Both the position numbers and the translations under genes were made by a program. DNA of 37,544 nucleotides from Mnemiopsis leidyi. Its lineage: Eukaryota; Ctenophora; Tentaculata; Lobata; Bolinopsidae. Below are positions 28,801 through 37,544 of the stretch, piece by piece (within the stretch, counting starts at the first letter, position 1; every line of letters begins with the position of its first letter). Below the pieces are notes generated by a model. It had not been told where the DNA came from, did not search any database, and worked only from the letters and a program-made list of their open reading frames with translations. Location: the NCBI GenBank assembly GCA_000226015.1, contig JH152863.1, positions 6,526 through 44,069 of the forward strand, written 5' to 3'.

Positions 28801-31800
28801 TAACGATAATAACGCAATGTAATGCGTAGTTTTGGAGTCACGTTCGTGGCTTTTTAACAAGAATTGTTTATCATGCGTTAAGCAAACACTACCAATGCGT
28901 TAAGCAAACACTACCTGCAATTGTGATCTGCGATTATTATGAGTACGTAAGACGGTAAGGGTATAGTAATTTGGATTAACTTTGATATAATTGTGCAAGA
29001 ATCGCAACATAGCATGAATTAACAACTAAAAATAACACAAATGAATATATGAATAAAACAACTTCAAATCAAACACCGTAGAAACATTTCCAAATTTTCA
29101 AAAAGCATGAAAGTTACGACAACGAAACAGTTGTTGATAACTAGCATATCAAAATAGAACAGTAACAAGTTTCGATGCAAAAATAAAGATGATGGTGGGC
29201 TCCTTTATAAAGTGTAAAAAAAGTATCTTTTTCAGTGTTTCTTCTAAAAAGCAGAAGAAAGTTTAGCAGTACATAGATTGATAAAATGCTAACTTTTCTA
29301 TTCAAACTGTATAAAATTCTCTGTTATATGGCGAAAATTATCTATGAGTCTATGTCAACTAATGAACACTATCAATAAATTAAAATACGTGTTAATTTAG
29401 TAACCACTAATCACATGGTGTCATTTCTTAAAAATCGGGATTTAGAATAAAATGTTTCCAGGGCGAGGAGGTTGGATTACGTCATCTCCACTTTGAGTGA
29501 ATATGAATATAGGCTATATATATTGTTCCCCGTAATAAACTCAACATATTTTATTAAGTTTAAATGGCATGTTTAATTAAGTTACCACTGAATGATGATC
29601 ATTAATTTGATCTGTGTCTGAACATTAGCCTGCTGACATTAACTGTTAGGTTAACACCTAACTTGACACGTCATATTAGACTTTAGAGACTTCTCCTGTT
29701 TTTTACGTGCATTCTAAAGAATCTTTTCCTGTTAAAGTACGTGCATTTATAAGAAGGGAATTTACGTGCGTGCCCCTCCCATTCCGTAGGTCGTCTAAAA
29801 AGTATCAACTTATATACGAAGGAAATGGATGTTCCAAAACAAAAGTGACTACAAAAAGGACTGGCTTTAGCTGGCATAGGTGGAATAACTATCGCTAATT
29901 AGAAACTATTGTTACTGAAAACAATAACAAGGCCCACTCATTGTCAGCCACCTGATCGAAAAAGTAAACTTTGACAGAGAACGGAACTTGTGAGAAAGAA
30001 TAGCGTCCGTGGTTTGTAGAACTTAACGGAAATGTTTTGGCTTTTTGCCTGCAAATCAGGATGGAATTTAACAAAACTTCAAGAAAGAGAAATTCTCCCG
30101 GAGATCTGATGGAAGTATCACATATTTGTGATACCGCTAGGAAGTAGACTGCTGGACTCAGCGACCAATCAGTTGTAGAACTCCATCTAATTACTGGCAC
30201 AAGCAAACTATAAAACTGTTATGTACCACTTATTGAACTAAGAACAATACGGAATCGGTCTGCACACTTAGCGTAGGTCGATCAAAGCTTTTTCGTGATG
30301 CTGCTGAGTGCATATATAGGTTCCTGGGGGAAATTTCAAGGAGGCCATTTTGTTCCAAATGCTCTTATTGAGCCTTTTATTAAATTTATAATCGGTTTTT
30401 AAGAAGAAGTTTTTGGTAGTTAAAGTTGGGAAAGAATGCAACAACTTCGACTTGAACGCCAGATATAAGAAAAAGCAATCTTTTTTCCCCTCTAAAAAAA
30501 TTAGAGCTAACGACCTTCAGTAGTTTAGTTGGCTAGGAACCGTCTTTCTGTCCCCATATCAGTCTCATTTCTTATCATTGGCTATTCGCGCTGACCTGAA
30601 ATTTCTAGAAAAATTCTCAGTCCCGTGGGATTGTTTTTCGTCGCTAGTAGAAGACTTCAAAGACTTTGTGTAGTGTGTTCAGAAATCTTGTTAGGATTTT
30701 AGATTTTCAGACCCTGATGCAGATGTCCCGTAAACATTTATCTAGTTTTAGATGTTAATCATCGTTAGAATCAAGATATCGCTGGCGTTGTGGTTGGTGT
30801 TATGGCTACAAAAAGCTAATCTTTACAGTTCGATAGATCAAAAAACAGTGAAGCCTAAAACATGAGTTTTCGCCTGCCCAAAAATTAAAGTTGCACCAAA
30901 GAGGTGTCTACAAATCACAACCGATTGATTTGAATTTAAGGAAATATTGAACGTGATCATGATTATGTAGAATCATGCAGTACGAGCTTGTCGGGCCAGG
31001 TGTCTTTACAATTTGTGACATGTCAAATTATGATAATTAACTACCAATAATCAGAGCAGTGCTATCGTATTGACCATGGTCACTGAAACTGGCAAGCTGG
31101 TAGTAGCCAAGAAGTTATTCTCTTTAGTTGCTCGGTTACCATAGCAGTGAATGGAATCAGTAACCATGGTGGTAACCACTAACCAGGGTAGTAACTATTG
31201 TCAGTAGTAACCAGGACATAATTGTCAGTCACCAAGAAGTTACCCTAACCCTCCTCCCCCTCAGTAACAGTTCCAGCTATAACAAGCAAAGTGCTGAGCA
31301 GCGCGGCAGCTGCGCACGCTAGCGGCACTCTCAACACCCACCTCTACCCAATGATGTGTACGGGAACTTTGTCTCTGGGACCGCTGTTTGAGGATAACAA
31401 GGATAAAGATACCGTCTCTTCAGCTCTTCTTTATAGGTAATGATAATTCTTCACATTCTGAACCTTGAACGCACCCTAAGTTCAAATATTTGAAATCTTT
31501 ATCAAGAACAAATGTATGTTACAAATTGTGTGTCCCTACTCCCTGACTCAGTCACTCCCTACTCCCTGACTTACTCGGTTACTCATTCTCCATTACTCCA
31601 GGACAGCCCGACAGAGAATATACGGTCTTATATTCGGGGTAGGACGAGGCTGGGTCAAATCAGACGCTAAACGACAACGCAGCACTAAAATAGACACACA
31701 AAGACAAGTCTCGGTGAAGGAGTTTATCGTTAACGGCTCCAAGAAGAATCTGATCGATGGAGAGGAGGTGGCGGCTATACCGGTACATGCTCCTAACGCT

Positions 31801-34800
31801 AAGCAGCCCGCTAGGAAGCCCACCCCACATATAGACCGACTCTGGATTGGTAGGTCGGGTTTTGGGGCACTCATGGCATTAGTTTTGTGTTTTAATTCTG
31901 TTAAATTCGTCACGTTGGTGGTTAGAACACGTGAAATTGTTAGGTTCGATCTGGCTTTGCTGCTAAAATAGACTATATGCATTGTCTAATTTCGACTGAG
32001 AATATGTCCGAATACTTTTGATAATCGCTATTTTTACAACCGATGCAAAGCTACGATTCAGTGTCATTTGCTGCGTGAAGCTAAGATTTTGAGCCAAGAT
32101 TGTTAGAAAATTGCCATGCACCATGTCGACGCTATGAGAATCTGCATTCAATACAGAACCCATCAGTACCGGTACTCAGCGATATACTCAAGTGTGAGTC
32201 AGGGCGCTCTCTCGTCACTCGTGACGAGATGCCGGTGGTCTTCCAGCCAATGGCTAGAAGACTCTATAAGATAATACCCATCAGTTTGATGTAAGACTAT
32301 GAAAAAAGGCTCGATCGAGCTTGTACATAGGAAGCAACAGCCAACATGCAGCATAATGTGTGCAACATAATAATGTACAAAACTTATCAATACCAAAAAA
32401 ACTCACATGCCTTTTTCCAGGAATGAGTGCTAAGATTCAGGAACTGAGACGAAGCACCCTATTAGCGATCATGAACAGCAACATTCCGTCATTCTTTAGT
32501 CCCAACATTATCGCTAATGAGTACTTATTGGTATGTTCTGAATGTATTTTGTAATTTCGATCTTGTTTGATCTTGGATAAGATGTTACTAAGATGTTAAT
32601 TAATAAGATGTAAATGAAACATAGTTAGATATTGTCAAATATTTATAATAAACTTGAGTCTTGAAGAAGCGGGAGTTTGACAATATGGTTGGAAGGACCG
32701 GAGTGGTCGTCATAAAGAGAACTTACCATTTCAGGTTTGTATCGTACTACGTTATATCCTGACTACCGGCAACAAAGTACTTAGGGAGTACGAACTTGAC
32801 GCTTTCTTAGCCACTGCTCTCTCCCCACAGCTTCACTTCGGACCAAGTCATCTTTACAAGATTACTCCTGGTAATTAGAGTAATTAGCTTAATAAGTTTA
32901 GCTAGTTAGATTGATAATTTGAATAATCAACAGTTGGTCCATCCAGTAGATTCTATGACATTATATGGTGTAGATTTAAGAGGACGTTAAAATGAGGAAC
33001 CTATGATACCTTATATTATATGATGCGATATGAATTATGGACGTGTCATATTATGTCCAATTTGGTAACAACTGGCAGTAATGAAACATCGCCAGCTTCC
33101 AAATTTAGATAAGTTCTATAACAGATTTTCACCATTTCATAACATCTTCTGACTTTCTTAGAAACCGTAAAATCATCCACGTTAAAGAGTCGGCAGCTAA
33201 TCGACACACTGCTAAGATATATAAACTAATATGTAGAACCCACAATCCCATGTAAATTTAAGATAGCTATTAATAAACCTGACATCATCCCCGTACCCAC
33301 TTCGTCGCCACCCTACAATATCCCTTTATCTCTACTCTCTAGACATCGCTAACCCACTACCCCTGCCTAGGTCGCCTAACCTCCCGCGGCTGCACGCTCG
33401 CGCACATCTTTGTGCGCGGAGTTGAGACGCTCCTGCTCGCTAACGACGCGTGTAACTACTCCATAAACCGCCGGTTCTGTTTTATTGGTAACTTCTTTGA
33501 CGGGAAACTGTTCCAGTTGAAGCTGGGCCAGTGCAGGGCTGGACTCTCCTTACTTGATATTTGCGATGGTAAGACCGGAAATGGTTCTAACGATCTTTTA
33601 CATTTTGGAATGTTTTGTAACTACTCCAGACTAAAGTTTGTTCTAGTGAGACAAAATTCGAATTTAATCGGATAAGTTAGTTCAAATAGTAAACCTTATA
33701 ATTACCTATTTCTGAATCTTCTTGACAGTTGAACCACATAAACTAGATTTGTTACCTGACCCCCCACCCTCGTACAGGGGACCTGGGAGCAGTGGACTAT
33801 TTCCGACATCTCCGCTGTGTAGTCACGGAGGAGCTGCCCCGGTCCGTGTTTGCCTCGCCCCCTCTAGGACCTATGGGACCCCCCAGAGCGGTGCCGGGTA
33901 GGGGGCCTCCCCCCATTAGACCTCCACACGAGGGAGGCAGGATGAAGTACAGCGAGCCTAGACCTCCTTACAGCCCACATGGTATATCTTGTTGTATGTT
34001 TCTGCTAATTACACTATCATTTGACATTTAAGATAACAGATATGTGTCAACAACTTGATACAACAATGTTGTCTGTACAGGATCGTATGTACAGGATGGT
34101 ATGTTCAGGCATGCCGAATATATGCGGCCATCTAACCATCTCTTTGCCAGGAAGCAACCGTGGAATGTACAGACCGTACGGTCCCCCTAACGGATCTAGA
34201 CCTCAGTACCGTCCTCCGTACGGCCCGCCTCCTCCGGGGCCGTACTCACAACCCCCACCACCTGGACCGTACAACCAACATCCAGGAAATGGTTTGTAGT
34301 CGTAGTTGTTCACTGTAGCCAGAGCTTATATTGGTTAACTCTAAATCTTGATATTATCTGTTACAACCATTCTCAAATAAAAGTGAGCAAAATATGAATT
34401 ATATAAGTTGTTTTGATGAATTCCCAATGCGATACTTATCTCTAAAGCTTAGATTTATCACTTCTTGACGTGTATTCCCTCTATCAGGTCCTTATAATCA
34501 GCCGCCTCCCCCGAACCACTACAACCAAGGGGCACAACCCCCTCGCCCCCAACACTACAACAACCAACAACCCCAACCCCCAAAACAATACAACAATAGA
34601 CGATACCCCTCCTCCAACAACTACGAACAGTAAGTCTTCGTGTTGTTGTTGTTATAGGTAAGCTATGTAGAATGTTGAGAGTATTTGTTAGTAACAGTTT
34701 AGTTTACTTTTAGTCGCGTCCGATCAAGTTCACAGGTTATCACTTTTTATTGCTGCCATTTATGAGAACTATTGCGTGCTGTATTAATTGTAAATAACTA

Positions 34801-36268
34801 ATTTGTTAGTTAAGAAAAGATGTAGCGCTTTAGCTTGTATGAGAGTTGGGAAATAGCAAAATTAAAACTTACAACAATTACAGGAGTGAGAACTATCACG
34901 ACAACTACCAGAATTACAACAACTCTAACAATTACAACAATTACAACAATTACAACAGAAACCAGGACTCCTACTCCAACATGAACGGTGGGTTTCTTCC
35001 TCTGTTCCATTCCTGCCGTTACATCTCCCTTGTTTATTTTACTTATTTTTTTAAAGAATTGTCCGTTTCGTTTCCATAATTTGAATAAGAGGAGATCACT
35101 GTTGACTTGGACAGTACTGTTGGCTTAGACAGCGCTGTCTTCTATAAAAGAACTACAATTATATAGCCACAAATTACCGTCGTAAAATTACCTTCATAAG
35201 AATCAAATAAAACCTAATTCTGGCTTCATAACCTTTATATCTAGTCAATAACCCTCCTAGGCCTTACATTTAAGTGTCCCCTGATTTTTACACCCTCCCA
35301 GGAAACTACTCGTACAAGCAGGGAGGGGAGGGACCCCCACAGAACGGGTACTACAGGGGCGACCAGCAACACTACGGGGGAAGGGGGGACAACCCCTCAC
35401 TGCAACGATTCAACAACCAGATGTTTGGGGGAAGCAAGATTCCTGGACCTGGCTTTAAAGACAATGATCCATACGGTAAATAAAGCTTAAGCTTTTTGTA
35501 TATAGTAAGTTTGGGGCAGCCCCCCCCCCTCCTAGTTCTGCTTATAGTTAGTTAGGGGGCAGCCCCTATTTTTGCATATAGTTAGTTGGAGACATCCCTC
35601 CGTAGTTTGGATTAATAATCCTCTCAACATAGACACGTCGATACCTTGGATTTGCGTCTTGGGAATCCTACAATAGTTCTAAAAAGCACTACAATAGTAC
35701 AACAATAGTACAACAGTACACGCACACTGGGCTATACTTTTCAGCTTGACATTCAGCTGGGGCATAGCATCCGCCGTAACTCCCTGAAGTCCTCCTTCTG
35801 TCCATCCAACAGGGTTATTAGCCCTTCACTACGACAGTGATATCAGCTTCAAGACCTTGAGGGATTTGAACTAGCAACCACCGGACTGGTAGCTCCTTGG
35901 TCTAAGCTGGCTTCGCCAGTTGAGCCTTCAAGCCAATTACAGTGCAGCTCACTACTTTCTTCTTAAAAGTGGGCTTTGTCTGTAAAGATTCAATTGAGAT
36001 AAATTGTGCCGGGATTTTCAATGCTTCTCCAGCTTTGTTGTCGATCTTCCTGTTTTGATCCAGGTTTTGTGGGCTAAATTACTAAATGGCCCTCATTACT
36101 CATGAGTCATGAGTCATTGAGCCTAGCTTTAGTAGTAATAACTGGTCAAAGTAACTGTAAGTATTCTCACATCTAATCTGCTTTATTTAGTTTTCTGAAT
36201 TTTCAGGCAAGAGGAACGTTCCTGATAGATCAGACACGAAACAGTGGATCAACTTCCTAGGAAATTAA
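16866..36268 (+). CDS. FAM120: FAM120 family protein (constitutive coactivator of PPARG-like), about 1000 residues
   Basis: Exons: 16866-16938, 17047-17195, 17520-17708, 17940-18100, 18849-19015, 19251-19387, 19495-19608, 25051-25220, 25383-25546, 31265-31436, 31602-31849, 32421-32530, 32735-32870, 33371-33568, 33793-33981, 34151-34291, 34488-34629, 34884-34987, 35302-35475, 36207-36268. Phases agree at every GT-AG junction. The N-terminus MGVRGLQSYILAKCP and ICGGQWQEFRASIR match the XPG/PIN-like domain of FAM120A/B, and LLSCLLGNDVI ends it. FDG-type Asp is replaced (FFSGG), so nuclease activity is doubtful. A Glu/Lys-rich segment follows. The FAM120 core has YGLIFGV, LWIG, LRYILTTGN, LLLANDACNYS, FFDGKLFQLKL and LLDICDG. 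The tail is rich in Pro, Tyr, Asn and Gly (GPPPPGPYSQ). Family members act as RNA-binding scaffolds or nuclear-receptor coactivators. Confidence 0.87.
17491..17526. repeat. 14-bp duplication spanning a FAM120-like splice acceptor
   Basis: ATCCCAGGCTAACT occurs at 17492-17505 and again at 17513-17526, a 21-bp period. The second copy contains the acceptor AG and first exon bases. Use of the upstream AG would run into a TAA. Confidence 0.85.
18101..18848. other. FAM120-like intron, no gene
   Basis: The start repeats the exon end: CATCACCTTAG at 18090-18100 and 18123-18133. A TGTGTATGGTG repeat lies at 18698-18745. The minus-strand open frames here show no family resemblance. Confidence 0.55.
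19388..19494. repeat. 107-bp FAM120-like intron composed mostly of tandem repeats ending in the acceptor
   Basis: AACTACGTGTTACACT occurs twice, followed by two AACTATAAATACGTRTTAC units. The last unit supplies the functional acceptor TACGTATTACAG. Confidence 0.75.
19603..19771. repeat. 20-bp repeat of a FAM120-like splice donor
   Basis: TCTACTGTGAGTTTTAAGTT lies at the true exon end (19603-19622) and again at 19752-19771, with a degenerate copy at about 19638-19656. The true donor is ACT|GTGAGT after 19608. Confidence 0.85.
19817..19855 (+). CDS. FAM120: Possible small or skipped exon of the FAM120-like gene
   Basis: A good acceptor (TTTTTTTTCTTTGGCAG) precedes GTTGAAGCTTCA repeated in 12-base steps (VEAS three times). 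The phase matches both neighbouring exons, so inclusion would keep the frame. The donor is poor: GGA|GTTTGT, or the TCA|GTTGAA steps inside the repeat. It may be an optional exon or a decoy. Confidence 0.3.
20293..24469 (-). CDS. Monoacylglycerol-lipase-like alpha/beta hydrolase, nested antisense in a FAM120-like intron
   Basis: Seven exons: 24469-24389, 23848-23717, 23545-23465, 22282-22148, 21345-21177, 21016-20802, 20358-20293. All phases agree and give 292 residues with start and TGA stop. The start ATG has an in-frame TAA just upstream. The order fits Hydrolase_4/MGLL: oxyanion region LLIHGYGEH at residues 8-16, nucleophile elbow GKSLGG with Ser at about 92, cap helix with DELLPED and YLSDPHI, Asp of LILHGTDDK, and His of DTAHDLLDE. 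The family hydrolyses monoacylglycerols or lysophospholipids in cytosol or at membranes; the exact substrate cannot be read here. The usual HGQSEG loop is replaced by a different segment (GDPGDTGHSYY). The whole gene sits between FAM120-like exons 19495-19608 and 25051-25220 on the opposite strand. Confidence 0.87.
21363..21376. promoter_or_regulatory. X-box-like palindrome GTTACCGTGGTAAC
   Basis: This matches the RFX-factor consensus of two GTTRCC half-sites around a 2-bp centre (known motif). It lies in a hydrolase intron, 18 bases from an exon, among scattered GTTAC-rich repeats, so chance or repeat origin is possible. Confidence 0.25.
22015..22165. repeat. 33-bp tandem array of the hydrolase exon 4 splice donor
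   Basis: The coding-strand unit contains CTGATGATAGAYGTAAGGAT, the exon end plus GTAAGG donor. Donor-like motifs fall at plus positions 22143-22147 (the true one), 22110-22114, 22077-22081 and 22015-22019; the first three are exactly 33 bp apart, and a shortened unit without the donor lies between the last two. The frame stays open through the array (AYLMIDVRITL repeated). Confidence 0.92.
22296..22370. repeat. GTTACTACAGTTAC-type repeat
   Basis: Imperfect units of GTTACTAYAG occur about seven times. Related tracts lie at 23880-23985 in the same gene and at 31080-31245 in the host gene intron. The origin is unknown; it may be a diverged dispersed minisatellite. Confidence 0.6.
22371..23464. 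other. Hydrolase intron, 1.2 kb, no further gene
   Basis: It contains TATATAGTGTGTATAG-like repeats (about 23070-23190), an AACCTAGTCTATGTATACAT-type pair near 22550-22600, and ATTACATATTAT/ATAACATAAC runs (23370-23456). The open frames are chance. Confidence 0.5.
23880..23985. repeat. GTTACTAC-type repeat tract
   Basis: About ten imperfect GTTACTACA/GTTACTATA units, the same family as at 22296-22370, in the intron before hydrolase exon 2. Confidence 0.6.
24224..24378. repeat. 25-bp minisatellite with an internal hairpin
   Basis: Six units of GAATTGTAAAGTTACTAAAA plus GTAAC, one with a 3-base insertion. Each unit can fold because GTTACT and AGTAAC are inverse. The array begins 10-15 bases inside hydrolase intron 1, beside the donor. 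Confidence 0.93.
24613..24689. repeat. 25-bp tandem repeat with AGGCGCCT palindrome
   Basis: Three units of GTCTAATATAGGCGCCTAAC plus TGTAA, just upstream of the hydrolase start codon and within the probable promoter region. Confidence 0.9.
25547..31264. other. 5.7-kb FAM120-like intron without a recognised gene
   Basis: This AT-rich intron has small local repeats: GTCAGTACT motifs at about 26420-26530, GGATGGATGGAT at 27379, and GTAACCATGGT-type units at 31080-31245. Several open frames of 60-103 codons occur (for example 29707-29898 and 29895-30206), but none has a family motif or splice context that I trust. Confidence 0.5.
33371..33568 (+). CDS. FAM120: FAM120-like exon with the most conserved core motif
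   Basis: This exon encodes GRLTSRGCTLAHIFVRG, then LLLANDACNYS, FFDGKLFQLKL and LLDICDG, the block most alike between this protein and human FAM120A (FANDACGQP, YFDGKLFQSKL, LIDLCDG). A tempting acceptor at 33343-33344 would give a frame with an early stop; the acceptor CTGCCTAG before 33371 joins the previous exon in phase and was chosen. The GC content is higher than in the neighbouring introns. Confidence 0.85.
33793..35475 (+). CDS. FAM120: FAM120-like exons for the Pro/Gly/Asn/Tyr-rich tail
   Basis: The five exons (33793-33981, 34151-34291, 34488-34629, 34884-34987, 35302-35475) are all in phase. The tail has PPLGPMGPPRAVPGRGPPP, then PYGPPPPGPYSQ repeats, then NNYNNYNNYN, then YYRGDQQHYGGRGD. 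The composition suggests a disordered, RNA-associated region like the RG-rich tail of FAM120A. The first exon uses an unusual acceptor (GGGAGCAG) just after a second candidate (TCGTACAG); only the chosen one keeps the Pro-rich frame. Confidence 0.8.
35476..35483 (+). other. FAM120: Alternative stop (read-through) of the FAM120-like gene
   Basis: If the GTAAAT donor after 35475 is not used, the frame reads Gly-Lys-stop (TAA at 35481-35483). An AATAAA (35479-35484) overlaps the stop, so it could also act as a poly(A) signal. If the donor is used, the last exon also begins Gly-Lys and continues RNVPDRSDTKQWINFLGN. Confidence 0.5.
35740..35935 (-). mobile_element. tRNA-derived SINE (copy 3) in the last FAM120-like intron
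   Basis: The minus strand from about 35930 reads GGCTCAACTGGCGAAGCC (A-box-like), then AGTTCAAATCCC (B box, inverse at about 35860-35872), then a non-tRNA body. Boundaries are approximate and I saw no target-site duplication. Its head differs from those of the other two SINEs in the window. Confidence 0.65.
36207..36268 (+). CDS. FAM120: Terminal exon of the FAM120-like gene
   Basis: The acceptor TTTTCAG precedes GCAAGAGGAACG; the frame continues from the split Gly codon and ends in TAA after KRNVPDRSDTKQWINFLGN. The exon is short, so support is phase, splice site and continuity of the Gly-Lys start. An AATAAA at 36591-36596 is a possible poly(A) signal. Confidence 0.6.
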
Positions 36269-37544
36269 TTGTACGTTAATTGAGATTTATTAACAGTTTT
36301 GAGTGAGTTTATATCAATTGAATTAAGAAAAGTGAAGCCAAATTTGAAGTATATTAATATATTGATACAAATTAAATGCTCTTATCTATTATCAGTATGA
36401 TTATAATTCATTATTTCCTTACACTCACTATTTTCAGATAACGGTTATCTAAACCTACAGTTCCATGACTCAGGAACCAATCTTTACCACCTGAATATTG
36501 AATATTCTGAAATTTTATTTTCAAAAAGCTGATTTATTATTAGTACTATACACATATTTAACTTTTTTTCTTTAAATGATATACACTTCAAATAAATCGA
36601 ACTTATCGTAGTATATTTACATGTAAGCATTTTCAAAAGACCTGTTTTAGTTACCAAGTATCCTCTGCATGGCACTGTCACATTACTCGCTTGGCGCGAG
36701 TTTTTACCGACCACGTGGGCACCACGTGGTATTACGGTTACGTCTCCTTTCGCCAGAGGCTGTGCCGATCCAGCCTCGAAGTGGAAGTTGAGAGAAAGTG
36801 ACAGCCCCCACCTTACCCGTTTGCTGCGTTCTCCATTTTAAGGGAACTTAAAACATTTAGCATTTTAATTTTCTCATAATAGAGGCGCCGTTGATGGTCA
36901 GTGTTAAATGATTATTGTATTCCCAAGATTCAATAATTGATGCTGTGCAGAGTGTTGTACCAATGTTTGATTTATTACTACCTGGTCAATAAGCTTGTTT
37001 TACTTCCTGTGATAGTTGGGAGACCCCAGTAAATATAGTTACCAAACCTGGTACAGAGCAATGAGGTATGGGAAAACCCCGCAACCCGTAAACGGTACTT
37101 TGCTTTGTACATAATTCGTGCTCGAATAAATGGAAGCTACCATATTGTCACACATCCAGAACGCGCGGCGCACGCACGTTTACAACTTCGAACTCTAGCA
37201 CAATTTCAGGATACTGTAGAGTCTCAGTAAACTATAGGTAATTATATAATATCAAATTTAGGTAAAATTCAACTAATCTATGTTACCAATGTAGAAGAAG
37301 GAGGAAATGTATAGTCAGTCAGTCGGGAAAGAATGTCAGTTAAACTACAAGCAGTGACAACTGTACAGTTCTTCTTGTTGTTGAACTTATGCTGTGTGGC
37401 ATGAGGTGGCATCAGTTTCTTTTGTACTTCCAGTAGTCTGTATTTTCTGTAAGCTTATGACCCTCCACAATGCTTTGACAATCAGTTTCCGATGTCGGCT
37501 AGTAATTGTGTCGACACTAGGTAACTCTAGCAAGTAACCTGAAA
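36269..37544. other. 3' flank of the FAM120-like gene; no further gene seen
   Basis: AT-rich except for a GC-richer patch at about 36640-36850 that includes two CCACGTGG palindromes (36713-36732). I found no open frame with family features or clean splice sites. Confidence 0.4.

Noticed and set aside
29707-30206. Nested small gene in the 5.7-kb intron
   Set aside because: Two overlapping open frames of 63 and 103 codons on opposite strands show no motif, no clear splice sites and no recognisable homology.
33343-33370. Upstream acceptor for the FAM120-like core exon
   Set aside because: Joining there gives a frame that stops within about 27 codons. The CTGCCTAG acceptor keeps the conserved core in phase.

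Overview
This is an animal (metazoan) nuclear genome window, AT-rich, with protein-coding genes split into short exons by GT-AG introns, SINE and LINE remnants and many minisatellites. The gene families (PIM-type kinase, multi-domain carboxypeptidase D, FAM120/constitutive coactivator of PPARG, monoacylglycerol-lipase-like hydrolase) point to a metazoan. The divergent sequences suggest a non-vertebrate, perhaps an early-branching lineage such as a ctenophore or cnidarian, but the window alone does not prove this. All exon models were made by reading splice sites and reading frame by hand.

Layout. 1-350 (-): tail of a 5'-truncated non-LTR retrotransposon. 1229-2170 (-): intronless PIM-like kinase of 313 residues. 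3112-3376 (-): tRNA-derived SINE. 3411-12172 (-): nine exons of a carboxypeptidase D-like gene whose visible order is a dead domain, an active domain, a long linker, and a third domain that stops before its catalytic Glu. The 5' end is not found. The 3' end is missing or lies left of the window. 11814-13488 and 13706-16079: two diverged copies of the same exon and intron, with an 11-N gap beside the second; the second copy carries an extra SINE. 16866-36268 (+): a FAM120-like gene of about 20 exons and about 1000 residues, with a PIN/XPG-like N-terminus, an acidic middle, a conserved FAM120 core and a Pro/Asn/Tyr/Gly-rich tail. Nested antisense in one of its introns, 20293-24469 (-), is a complete seven-exon, 292-residue monoacylglycerol-lipase-like serine hydrolase. 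36269-37544: no gene seen.

The most unusual signal is a recurring local pattern. At about eight splice junctions in three genes, a short tandem duplication carries the junction itself (exon end plus donor, or acceptor plus exon start), or a junction-adjacent sequence, into the intron. In two places it has grown into an array of repeated GTAAGT/GTAAGG donor motifs. In the hydrolase gene the unit is 33 bp and in frame, so use of the distal donors would insert 11-residue repeats. Other points: a one-base homopolymer frameshift in carboxypeptidase exon 1, a filled/empty SINE site pair, a foldback element, and two possible C-termini for the FAM120-like protein.
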